Assembly (NCBI RefSeq): GCF_021129175.1
Contig: NZ_JAJOHV010000020.1
Location: forward strand, 174,239 to 238,238
DNA from: Chromobacterium piscinae
Lineage (GTDB): Bacteria; Pseudomonadota; Gammaproteobacteria; Burkholderiales; Chromobacteriaceae
Direction: 5' to 3'
DNA length: 64,000 nt
Shown here one piece after another: positions 1 to 7,446 of the stretch. The translations under genes were made by a program, and so were the position numbers. How positions within the stretch are numbered: the stretch's first letter is position 1; every line of letters begins with the position of its first letter. Below the pieces are notes generated by a model, which saw only the letters and a list, made by a program, of their open reading frames with translations, did not search any database and was not told the DNA's origin.

Positions 1-2778
1 TTCAGCCTGTACAAAACCATCCGACGCAATGGCGCGGTGGTGCCGTTCGAACCCGTCAAGATCTCCATCGCCATGACCAAGGCCTTTCTGGCGGTGATGG
101 GGAATCAAGGCGCCACCTCCGCCAGCATCCGCGACAAGGTGGCCCAGCTGACCGAACAGGTGGTCAACGCGCTGATGCGCCGCAAGCCGGAAGGCGGCGC
201 CATCCACATCGAAGACATCCAGGACCAGGTTGAACTGTCGCTGATGCGCTTTGGCGAGCACGACGTGGCCCGCGCCTACGTGCTGTACCGCGAACAACGC
301 TCGCAAGAGCGCGCCGCCCGCGGCGAAGCGCTGACCAGCGTGCAGATCAACGTGCTGCGCAAGGACGGCCGCAAGCTGCCGCTGGACGTGGCCCGCCTGC
401 GCGCCAACATCGAAGCCGCCAGCAAGAACCTGGCCGGCATCGACGTGGACGCCATCCTGGCCGAAACCCTGAAGAACATCTACGACGGCGTGCCGGAAGA
501 AGAAGTGGGCAAGTCCGCCATCCTGGCCGCCCGCTCGATGATCGAACTGGACCCGGCCTACGATTACGTGACCGCGCGCCTGCTGATGGGCAACATCCGC
601 CTGGAAATCCTGGGCGAAGCCGTGAGCCAGGACGAAATGGGCACGCAATACGCGCCCTACTTCGCCGACTACATCAAGAAGGGCATCGCCGCCGAGCTGC
701 TGGACGAAAAGCTGGCCGAATACGACCTGAAAAAGCTGGGTGCGGCGCTGGACGCCGAACGCGACCTGCAATTCGGCTACCTGGGCCTGCAAACCCTGTA
801 CGACCGCTACTTCCTGCACGTGGACGGCACCCGCATCGAAATGCCGCAGGCTTTCTACATGCGCGTCGCCATGGGCCTGGCGCTGAACGAAGTGCACCGC
901 GAAGACCGCGCCATCGAGTTCTACAACGTGCTGTCCAGCTTCGACTTCATGTCGTCCACCCCGACGCTGTTCAACTCCGGCACCCGCCGCAGCCAGCTGT
1001 CCAGCTGCTACCTGACCACCATCGCGGATGACCTGGACGGCATCTACGAAGGCATCAAGGAAAACGCCCTGCTGTCCAAGTTCGCCGGCGGCCTGGGCAA
1101 CGACTGGACCCCGGTGCGCGCCATGGGCAGCCACATCAAGGGCACCAACGGCAAATCGCAAGGCGTAGTGCCCTTCCTGAAGGTAGTCAACGACACCGCC
1201 GTGGCGGTGAACCAGGGCGGCAAGCGCAAGGGCGCCGTCTGCGCCTACCTGGAAACCTGGCACGCCGACATCGAGGAATTCCTCGAGCTGCGCAAGAACA
1301 CCGGCGACGACCGCCGCCGCACCCACGACATGAACACCGCCAACTGGATTCCGGACCTGTTCATGAAGCGCGTGATGGAAGGCGGCGAGTGGAGCCTGTT
1401 CTCCCCGTCCGAAACCCCGGACCTGCACGACCTGTACGGCCAGGCTTTCGAAAAAGCCTACACCGCCTACGAAGCCAAGGCCGCGCGCGGCGAACTGAAG
1501 GTGCACAAGCGCATCCCGGCCCTGAGCCTGTGGCGCAAGATGCTGACCATGCTGTTTGAAACCGGCCACCCGTGGGTCACTTTCAAAGACCCGTGCAACA
1601 TCCGCAGCCCGCAGCAGCACATGGGCGTGGTTCACAGCTCCAACCTGTGCACCGAGATCACGCTGAACACCAATGACGACGAAATCGCCGTCTGCAACCT
1701 GGGTTCCGTGAACCTGTCCGTGCACCTGAAAGCCGATGGCAGCATGGACGCCGACAAGCTGCAGCGCACCGTTCGCACCGCGCTGCGCATGCTGGACAAC
1801 GTGATCGACATCAACTTCTACCCGGTGAAGAAGGCGCGCAACTCCAACCTGAAGCACCGTCCGGTAGGCATGGGCGTGATGGGCTTCCAAGACTGCCTGC
1901 ACATCAAGCGCGTGCCGTACGGTTCCAACGCCGCCGTGGAATTCGCCGACGAATCCATGGAAATGGTGGCCTACTTCGCCTACCTGGCCTCCACCGAGCT
2001 GGCCGAAGAGCGCGGCCGCTACCCGTCGTACAGCGGCAGCCTGTGGGACCGCGGCGTGCTGCCGCACGACAGCATCAACCTGCTGGCGGCCGAGCGCGGC
2101 GGCTACCTGGAAGTGGACCGCACCGAGCGCATGGACTGGAACAAGCTGCGCGAGCGCATCAAGCAGCACGGCATGCGCAACAGCAACTGCCTGGCCATCG
2201 CCCCGACCGCGACCATCGCCAACATCATCGGCGTGTCCGCGTCCATCGAGCCGACCTACCAGAACCTGTTCGTGAAGTCCAACCTGTCCGGCGAATTCAC
2301 CGTCACCAACGAATACCTGGTGCGCGATCTGAAAGCCGCCGGCCTGTGGGATGAAGTGATGGTTGCCGACCTGAAGTACTTCGACGGCAGCCTGGGCCAG
2401 ATCGACCGCGTGCCGGCCGAACTGAAAGCCATCTACGCCACCGCCTTCGAAGTGGACCCGAAATGGCTGGTGGAAGCGGCCTCCCGCCGCCAGAAGTGGA
2501 TCGACCAGGCTCAGTCGCTGAACCTGTACATGGCTGGCGCTTCCGGCAAGAAACTGGACGAGCTGTACAAGCATGCCTGGCTGCGCGGCCTGAAGACCAC
2601 CTACTACCTGCGCACCCTGGCCGCCACCAGCGCCGAGAAATCCACCGGCCGCGGCGGCGAGCTGAACGCCGTATCCAGCCAGGCGCAAGCCGCGCCGGCA
2701 GCCGCGGTGGACAACACCCCGGCCACCGACGCCAAGTTCTGCAGCATCGACAACCCCGATTGCGAGAGCTGCCAATAA
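1..2778 (+). CDS. nrdA: Class Ia ribonucleoside-diphosphate reductase, alpha subunit (5' end outside window)
   Basis: Large catalytic subunit that reduces ribonucleoside diphosphates to deoxyribonucleotides with NrdB. The frame is open at base 1, so the true start lies upstream. Two ATP-cone regulatory domains are visible: the end of the first (begins near FSLYKTIRRNGAVVPFEPVK) and a second at about residues 115-210 of the visible part. The catalytic barrel shows FNSGTRR followed by SSCYL (thiol-pair cysteine), SNLCTEI (the N-x-C-x-E radical site) and a second cysteine in VCNLGSVNL. The C-terminal tail ends DCESCQ, the swinging dithiol that re-reduces the active site. A double ATP cone is known from some proteobacterial NrdA proteins and is longer than the E. 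coli form. nrdB lies about 1.5 kb downstream on the same strand, with three small genes between. Confidence 0.97.
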   Translation, partial: FSLYKTIRRNGAVVPFEPVKISIAMTKAFLAVMGNQGATSASIRDKVAQLTEQVVNALMRRKPEGGAIHIEDIQDQVELSLMRFGEHDVARAYVLYREQRSQERAARGEALTSVQINVLRKDGRKLPLDVARLRANIEAASKNLAGIDVDAILAETLKNIYDGVPEEEVGKSAILAARSMIELDPAYDYVTARLLMGNIRLEILGEAVSQDEMGTQYAPYFADYIKKGIAAELLDEKLAEYDLKKLGAALDAERDLQFGYLGLQTLYDRYFLHVDGTRIEMPQAFYMRVAMGLALNEVHREDRAIEFYNVLSSFDFMSSTPTLFNSGTRRSQLSSCYLTTIADDLDGIYEGIKENALLSKFAGGLGNDWTPVRAMGSHIKGTNGKSQGVVPFLKVVNDTAVAVNQGGKRKGAVCAYLETWHADIEEFLELRKNTGDDRRRTHDMNTANWIPDLFMKRVMEGGEWSLFSPSETPDLHDLYGQAFEKAYTAYEAKAARGELKVHKRIPALSLWRKMLTMLFETGHPWVTFKDPCNIRSPQQHMGVVHSSNLCTEITLNTNDDEIAVCNLGSVNLSVHLKADGSMDADKLQRTVRTALRMLDNVIDINFYPVKKARNSNLKHRPVGMGVMGFQDCLHIKRVPYGSNAAVEFADESMEMVAYFAYLASTELAEERGRYPSYSGSLWDRGVLPHDSINLLAAERGGYLEVDRTERMDWNKLRERIKQHGMRNSNCLAIAPTATIANIIGVSASIEPTYQNLFVKSNLSGEFTVTNEYLVRDLKAAGLWDEVMVADLKYFDGSLGQIDRVPAELKAIYATAFEVDPKWLVEAASRRQKWIDQAQSLNLYMAGASGKKLDELYKHAWLRGLKTTYYLRTLAATSAEKSTGRGGELNAVSSQAQAAPAAAVDNTPATDAKFCSIDNPDCESCQ

Positions 2779-2789
2779 GGCAGGTTTCG

Positions 2790-3049
2790 TAGGGTGGAAC
2801 ACCCCGCAAGGGGCGTTCCACCGACTCGGACAAGGCCATCCTCAAGCCGCTTGCCAAGCAGGCGGTTTCGGGATGAGCAAACCAGGCCAAGGGCCCGCGC
2901 CCGACAGCCAAGAAACAAAACTCGCAGGGTGGATACCCCGCAAGGGGCGTTCCACCGAATGGGCAAAACCTCTCGCGAGGTTAAGCCAAACCGGGAGGCG
3001 CAAGCCTCCCCATCCTCAAGCCGCTTGGCCTCCAGGCGGTTTCGGGATG
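2790..3049. repeat. Two-part intergenic repeat with GGTGGAAC hairpins
   Basis: Two sequence modules each occur twice in direct order. Module A (about 2790-2824 and 2927-2961) contains CCCCGCAAGGGGCGTTCCAC; in the first copy GGTGGAAC and GTTCCACC form a stem around the core. Module B (about 2836-2874 and 3011-3049) reads CATCCTCAAGCCGCTT, then a variable centre, then AGGCGGTTTCGGGATG, and also folds on itself. The pair fills the gap behind nrdA and could act as terminator or REP-like elements. A related motif, TAGGGTGGAAGCACC, recurs near 29938. No gene is supported in 2779-3128. Confidence 0.75.
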
Positions 3050-3128
3050 CAAGACCCGGCCCCGCGCGGATAGAAGCGGACTGGAAAAATGCCGTACCCC
3101 GACACAGTGACGAGACGAAAGCCCCGCA

Positions 3129-3554
3129 ATGAGCCTGGAAGCATTTTTCGAGCAATACCGACAAGGCTATTCGCAGCTGGACGTGGATGCCGTGATGTCG
3201 CACTTCACCGTGCCCTTCACCACCATCCACCACGGCGACCTGGCCTGCTGGCAAGACATGTATTCATTGCGCGCCACCACCTCGGCCCTGCTGGAGTGGT
3301 ACCGCGCCCAAGGCTTCGCCGGCGCGACGCACCAAGTGGAAGGCGTGCTGCCGATGGGCAACGACGCCGCCTGCGCCACCCTGATCTGGACCGTGGAGCG
3401 CAACGGCCAGCCGCCCTGGCGCTACCGCACCGGCTACCACCTGAAACGGACGGCCGGCCAATGGAAGATTTACGGCGTGGTGCAATACGACACCGCGCCG
3501 GAACAGCAGACGATGGCCCAGCCGTCGTCGCAGCCGCCAGTCGAAGCCGGCTGA
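3129..3554 (+). CDS. NTF2-like (SnoaL/DUF4440-type) small protein
   Basis: 141 residues. The N-terminal helix (FFEQYRQGYSQLDVDAVMSHF), the central 'W-DMYSLRATTSALLEWYRAQGF' segment and the late beta strands ending in WRYRTGYHLKR and WKIYGVVQYD fit the cone-shaped NTF2 fold. Members range from ketosteroid-isomerase-like enzymes to ligand-binding proteins, so no substrate can be given. It sits between nrdA and nrdB on the same strand and is probably read through from nrdA. The start is the first ATG after the repeat region; no strong alternative is seen. Confidence 0.7.
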   Translation: MSLEAFFEQYRQGYSQLDVDAVMSHFTVPFTTIHHGDLACWQDMYSLRATTSALLEWYRAQGFAGATHQVEGVLPMGNDAACATLIWTVERNGQPPWRYRTGYHLKRTAGQWKIYGVVQYDTAPEQQTMAQPSSQPPVEAG

Positions 3555-3615
3555 CGCGAAACGTGCCGGCCGGGTCCGGCTGGCACGGCAACAGGCAGCG
3601 CCATGGGAGGGTCAG

Positions 3616-4011
3616 ATGCAGACATTTGAAAACATCGGCATTACCGGATTTTGCGAAGAAAAATCGCACAACCCGGACAAGCAGTTCCTGCTATTCAACA
3701 TGTACCTGCACCTGAGCGCCGCGCCGCCCAACGAGTGGAAAGACTTTTTCAGCGAATCCCGCCGCCTGCCCCGCGCCCAACTGTGGCGCAAGGCCTGGAT
3801 AGAAGGCGACACCCTGGTGGTGTACTGCCAGCCGGAAGAGCTGCAGCAGGAAATCGAAGAGTTGAAGGAAGACCTGGCCGTGGCCAATCAGCAATACCGC
3901 CAATTACAGGCGCTGCGCATCCAGCGCCGGCGGCTGCAAGAGCAAGTGGAGCAGGAAGAGGCCTGTGAACGCAGCCTGATCCGCCAACTGGCCCAGCAAC
4001 TGCGCTTTTAG
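3616..4011 (+). CDS. Conserved hypothetical protein with C-terminal coiled coil
   Basis: 131 residues of unknown function. The first ~75 residues look globular (LLFNMYLHLSAAPPNEW, then WRKAWIEGDTLVVYC), and residues ~78-131 are a charged helix rich in E, Q, L and R with heptad-like spacing, so a coiled coil. A ribosome-binding site (GGGAGG) lies 8 nt before the ATG. It is co-directional with nrdA and nrdB. The arrangement suggests co-expression but gives no proof of a role in nucleotide reduction. Confidence 0.7.
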   Translation: MQTFENIGITGFCEEKSHNPDKQFLLFNMYLHLSAAPPNEWKDFFSESRRLPRAQLWRKAWIEGDTLVVYCQPEELQQEIEELKEDLAVANQQYRQLQALRIQRRRLQEQVEQEEACERSLIRQLAQQLRF

Positions 4012-4025
4012 CCGCGGGAGACGCC

Positions 4026-4247
4026 ATGAGCACCACCGCCTATTACCTGCTGCGCAAGAGCGTGAGCGGCCGCAGGCCCCTGGTGGCCGACGCCGGCGCC
4101 CATACCCTCAGCGTGCAGGCCGCGCCGCCGGACGAAACGCCTTCCGCGCCCGGCAGCATAGAAATCACCCGGCAAAGCCAGCTGCAGCCGGCCCAGGCCA
4201 TGCAGGCCCAGGCCCCGCAGCCGGAAAAAGCCGTAAAATCCGCATAA
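4026..4247 (+). CDS. Short hypothetical protein, Ala/Gln/Pro-rich
   Basis: 73 residues starting 14 nt after the preceding stop, with GGGAG upstream. The N-terminal part ([21 protein letters not shown]) may be a small folded unit. The rest is low-complexity with Q-A and P repeats and is probably disordered. There is no recognisable family. It is kept because of its ribosome-binding site, its tight spacing and its place in the nrdA-nrdB transcription unit. Confidence 0.55.
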   Translation: MSTTAYYLLRKSVSGRRPLVADAGAHTLSVQAAPPDETPSAPGSIEITRQSQLQPAQAMQAQAPQPEKAVKSA

Positions 4248-4293
4248 GCAACCGCCGCGCCCCGCGCGGCAAAACCAAGAATCAGGAGCACCC

Positions 4294-5376
4294 ATGCTGA
4301 ATTTCGAAGACGCCGTCCCCGCCCCGTCCGCCGCCCCCTCCTCCATGGACGCCCATGGCAACGGCCGCGTAAACGTGGTGGACAAGAAGGTGATCAACGG
4401 CACAACCGACGTCAACCAGCTGGTACCGTTCAAGCACAAATGGGCTTGGGAAAAGTACCTGGCGCAGTGCGCCAACCACTGGATGCCGCAGGAAGTGAAC
4501 ATGCAGCGCGACATCGAACAATGGAAAACCGGCCAACTGACCGAAGACGAAATGCGCGTCGTCAAGCGCAACCTGGGTTTCTTCGTCACCGCCGACTCCC
4601 TGGCCGCCAACAACATCGTGCTGGGCACCTACCGCCAGATCACCAGCCCGGAATGCCGCCAGTTCCTGCTGCGCCAGGCCTTTGACGAAGCCATCCACAC
4701 CCACGCCTACCAGTACATCGTGGAAAGCCTGGGCCTGGACGAAGGCGAAGTGTTCAACGCCTATCACGAAGTGAAGTCTATCCGCGACAAGGACGAATTC
4801 CTGATCCCGTTCATCGACGTGCTGTGCAACCCGGAATTCAAAACCGGCACCGTCGAAAACGACCAGAAGCTGCTGAAGTCCCTGATCGTGTTCGCCTGCA
4901 TCATGGAAGGCCTGTTCTTCTATGTCGGCTTCGTGCAGATCCTGGCCCTGGGCCGCCAAAACAAGATGACCGGCGCCGCCGAGCAGTACCAGTACATCCT
5001 GCGCGACGAGTCCATGCACTGCAACTTCGGCATCGACCTGATCAACACCATCAAGCTGGAAAATCCGCTGCTGTGGACCGACAGCTTCAAGGCCGAGATT
5101 GTCGAGCTGTTCAAGCAAGCCGTGGAGCTGGAATACGCCTACGCCGAAGACACCATGCCGCGCGGCGTGCTGGGCCTGAACGCCAGCATGTTCAAGGAAT
5201 ACCTGCGCTTCATCGCCAACCGCCGCATGCAGCAGATTGGCCTTGACCCGCTGTTCCCGGGCGTGAACAACCCCTTCCCGTGGATGAGCGAGATGATCGA
5301 CTTGAAGAAGGAGAAGAACTTCTTCGAGACTCGCGTCACCGAGTATCAGACCGGCGGGGCGTTGAGCTGGGATTGA
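4294..5376 (+). CDS. nrdB: Class Ia ribonucleoside-diphosphate reductase, beta subunit
   Basis: 360 residues. The radical-generating partner of NrdA carries a di-iron centre and a stable tyrosyl radical. Ligand motifs are visible: EAIHTHAY gives the E-x-x-H pair with the radical tyrosine seven residues after the glutamate, and DESMHCNFG gives the second E-x-x-H pair. The C-terminal tail ([17 protein letters not shown]) is the peptide that docks into NrdA. An RBS (AGGAG) lies 8 nt before the ATG. The stop is only 13 nt from the apparent end of the Tn7-like element, so the transposon sits directly behind this essential gene without interrupting it. Confidence 0.97.
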   Translation: MLNFEDAVPAPSAAPSSMDAHGNGRVNVVDKKVINGTTDVNQLVPFKHKWAWEKYLAQCANHWMPQEVNMQRDIEQWKTGQLTEDEMRVVKRNLGFFVTADSLAANNIVLGTYRQITSPECRQFLLRQAFDEAIHTHAYQYIVESLGLDEGEVFNAYHEVKSIRDKDEFLIPFIDVLCNPEFKTGTVENDQKLLKSLIVFACIMEGLFFYVGFVQILALGRQNKMTGAAEQYQYILRDESMHCNFGIDLINTIKLENPLLWTDSFKAEIVELFKQAVELEYAYAEDTMPRGVLGLNASMFKEYLRFIANRRMQQIGLDPLFPGVNNPFPWMSEMIDLKKEKNFFETRVTEYQTGGALSWD

Positions 5377-5392
5377 TTTGTTTTTCTGCGTC

Positions 5393-5450
5393 GAGCGACA
5401 CATAAGCTTGCCAGAACGACAGATAAGCTCACACTCGACGACACATATGG
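5393..5450 (+). repeat. TnsB-binding-type repeats, nrdB-proximal transposon end
   Basis: Three 15-bp sites at 21-22 bp spacing: GAGCGACACATAAGC (5393), GAACGACAGATAAGC (5414) and CGACGACACATATGG (5436). The outermost is identical to the outermost site at the far end. The compact spacing resembles the right end of Tn7, which faces its attachment gene glmS. Confidence 0.85.
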
Positions 5451-5461
5451 CTGCACGCCAC

Positions 5462-5627
5462 ATTAAAAAGCCCGCATATGCGGTAATGCCGTTCATTTAA
5501 GGATTTCCGGGCGACTTTTCTGGCCTTGAGAGCACAGGAATCCACAAAAAGAGCACCGTTTTCCATGCATGGAGACGGTGCTTTTCTCTTAAGTGAACGG
5601 CATTACCGCATATGCGGGCTTTTTAAT
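5462..5627. repeat. 166-bp inverted repeat with nested hairpin
   Basis: Arms of 40 bp at 5462-5501 and 5588-5627 match with one mismatch; each contains CCCGCATATGCGG. Between them, 5546-5586 forms a second stem around CCATGCATGG, with A-rich and T-rich flanks. The nested structure could terminate transcription from both nrdB and the OLD gene, which converge here. It could equally be a MITE whose internal part is the hairpin. It lies just inside the transposon end. Confidence 0.8.
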
Positions 5628-5664
5628 TGAAATTCCCGTATGTCAGCACGGGTTTTCAAACAAA

Positions 5665-7425
5665 TCAGAACAATCCTTCCAATTCCGCTCTGCTTGTCCA
5701 ATTTATAACACCCTCTGGGAGCTCCCCAAGTCCCAGCAGACCCAGTAGAAGTTTCTTGATAATCTCATGTTTATCAGGATCTTTCATCATCTCCATTGCG
5801 TTCTCTGGCTTCCCACTATCAATAATCTCTCCAAAGTATGCACTTTCAAAATTATGAATAGAGGCAAAAACCTTGGAGTGAGCCGACATAGCATCTAATA
5901 TTTTCCAATTATTAGTCCAGGCAGGATTCACAATTTCTTGCTCTTCTATCTTGTAATTCCCATCGGGCAACTTGGTTTTTTTTGTTTTCTTTGCCTTGGG
6001 GGTGTCGGTGTCGTGCAATACGACATATTGTTTTTTGAAGTGATTGAGAACCTTCATTAGAGATGCAACTTGCACTTTTCCACGTGCCCGAACCACCAGT
6101 ATATCTTTTAGCTCATCCATCTTTTGAATCAATTCATTGAAAGCAGTATACTCCGTGTCTCCTTCGACCAAAATTACTCTGCCACCAAAAAAGAACTCAA
6201 GAACATGCGGGTCAATCAAATTGAGAAGCTTCATGTTCTCTCGTTCATCAGCGGAGAGCTTTACCTCATCAGCGGAAAACAACGTTGTAGATGCTACGCT
6301 AGCACCAATTTTCTCGACCCGGATTATCTTTGTGTGATCCTTGGATAGATCGATGAAACTTGGGGAGTGAGTCGTTATCATCACCTGCCAGTCTGAACCA
6401 CTCGGTAAACTATACAGAACATCACAAGCATCCCTCACGGCCTGTGGGTGAAGGCTTATCTCAGGTTCATCAAGAAGCAGCACATGGCCACTTCTATTTT
6501 GAATGGTTTCATACTTCTTGCCCTTAACCTTTCCCGAGGCAGAGTAGCCCATATCAGCCAAAGCCTTAAGAACTGCCCACATAAGAGTTCTGCGCGCCCC
6601 GCTGCCATGATTTTCTATAGGATATAACTCATTGGGCGTTCCAAATGAAATTTCAAGATCTTCGGCATCAAATATTTTCAATCCGATCTCTTTTTCTGCA
6701 TCGCCAACACCAAGTGTTAATTGGTGTCCAGCTATAACCTTTGAAACATATTTATTAATATTCTCTGCAATATCACTCAACCCTTCCTTGCTCGCCTCGA
6801 TGAATTCTTTTTTTATTGCTGTAAAACGTTCTGTCAAACCAGATATTCCGGCTTCTCCATCTTTAGGGATGTAGGACTTTATTTTTTCCTCTAGCAAAAT
6901 ATCCATTACCAAGGATTTAATAGCATCAGACTGCTCTTGTGGGTTATCGAAGGTACCAATTCTATGTACTTTTGGCCTCCTGGCCATTGCAACATTATCA
7001 GTTGCCCACGGTTGTTTAGGCTTGCTGCTATCATCTGCCCATTCAGCCAAATCTACACGGAAGCCCAATCTAACCGGCTTACTCCCGGCTTTAAATGGCC
7101 ATGTCCATCTCTCCTTAACTCTATATAGCAAAGGGTCGTCATTGATTTTTTCACACCAAGAAGCCAGATCCGGAGCCGCCTCTTGGTCGACCAAAGTATG
7201 AATTTCCACTTCCGGCAGGTTACTAGCATCAGGTTCCATGCCTGGGTAATCATCAATTGATAGCTGCTCGCCTCCCACTGCCGCTTCATACGCCCTTAGG
7301 ATAGTGCTTTTCCCAGCATTGTTCTCCCCGACAAGAACAACGATATCATCCAAACTTACTTCTATGGGGTTCGATCCGATTGATCTGAAGTTTTTAATAA
7401 TTAATTTTTCCAACTTGACAAACAT
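5665..7425 (-). CDS. OLD-family ATP-dependent nuclease (ABC ATPase plus TOPRIM)
   Basis: 586 residues. Starts FVKLEKLIIKNFRSIG with the P-loop GENNAGKST at about residue 34. The signature region includes NHGSGARRTLMWAVL, followed by Walker B LLLDEPEISLHP and the switch histidine in MITTHSPSFI. A TOPRIM domain follows: VILVEGDTEYTAFNEL supplies the first acidic residue and HDTDTP the later acidic pair. OLD proteins degrade DNA and occur in anti-phage systems such as P2 Old and Gabija GajA. Here it is the last gene of an sbcD-sbcC-OLD operon, 21 nt after sbcC. Base composition is clearly more AT-rich than that of nrdB. A role in phage defence is inferred from family and transposon context. Confidence 0.85.
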   Translation of the reverse strand: MFVKLEKLIIKNFRSIGSNPIEVSLDDIVVLVGENNAGKSTILRAYEAAVGGEQLSIDDYPGMEPDASNLPEVEIHTLVDQEAAPDLASWCEKINDDPLLYRVKERWTWPFKAGSKPVRLGFRVDLAEWADDSSKPKQPWATDNVAMARRPKVHRIGTFDNPQEQSDAIKSLVMDILLEEKIKSYIPKDGEAGISGLTERFTAIKKEFIEASKEGLSDIAENINKYVSKVIAGHQLTLGVGDAEKEIGLKIFDAEDLEISFGTPNELYPIENHGSGARRTLMWAVLKALADMGYSASGKVKGKKYETIQNRSGHVLLLDEPEISLHPQAVRDACDVLYSLPSGSDWQVMITTHSPSFIDLSKDHTKIIRVEKIGASVASTTLFSADEVKLSADERENMKLLNLIDPHVLEFFFGGRVILVEGDTEYTAFNELIQKMDELKDILVVRARGKVQVASLMKVLNHFKKQYVVLHDTDTPKAKKTKKTKLPDGNYKIEEQEIVNPAWTNNWKILDAMSAHSKVFASIHNFESAYFGEIIDSGKPENAMEMMKDPDKHEIIKKLLLGLLGLGELPEGVINWTSRAELEGLF

Positions 7426-7446
7426 ATATTTTCCTTTGCTTGGTTG

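Noticed and set aside
5384..5389. TTCTGC at both transposon boundaries as a proven target-site duplication
   Set aside because: The distances from TTCTGC to the outermost repeats differ by 3 nt between the ends, and the expected TGT terminus is not seen, so it is kept only as a possibility.
4282..5496. Long minus-strand open frame over nrdB
   Set aside because: It is the antisense shadow of nrdB in GC-rich DNA; the translation is V/H/Q-rich without motifs, and nrdB is certain.
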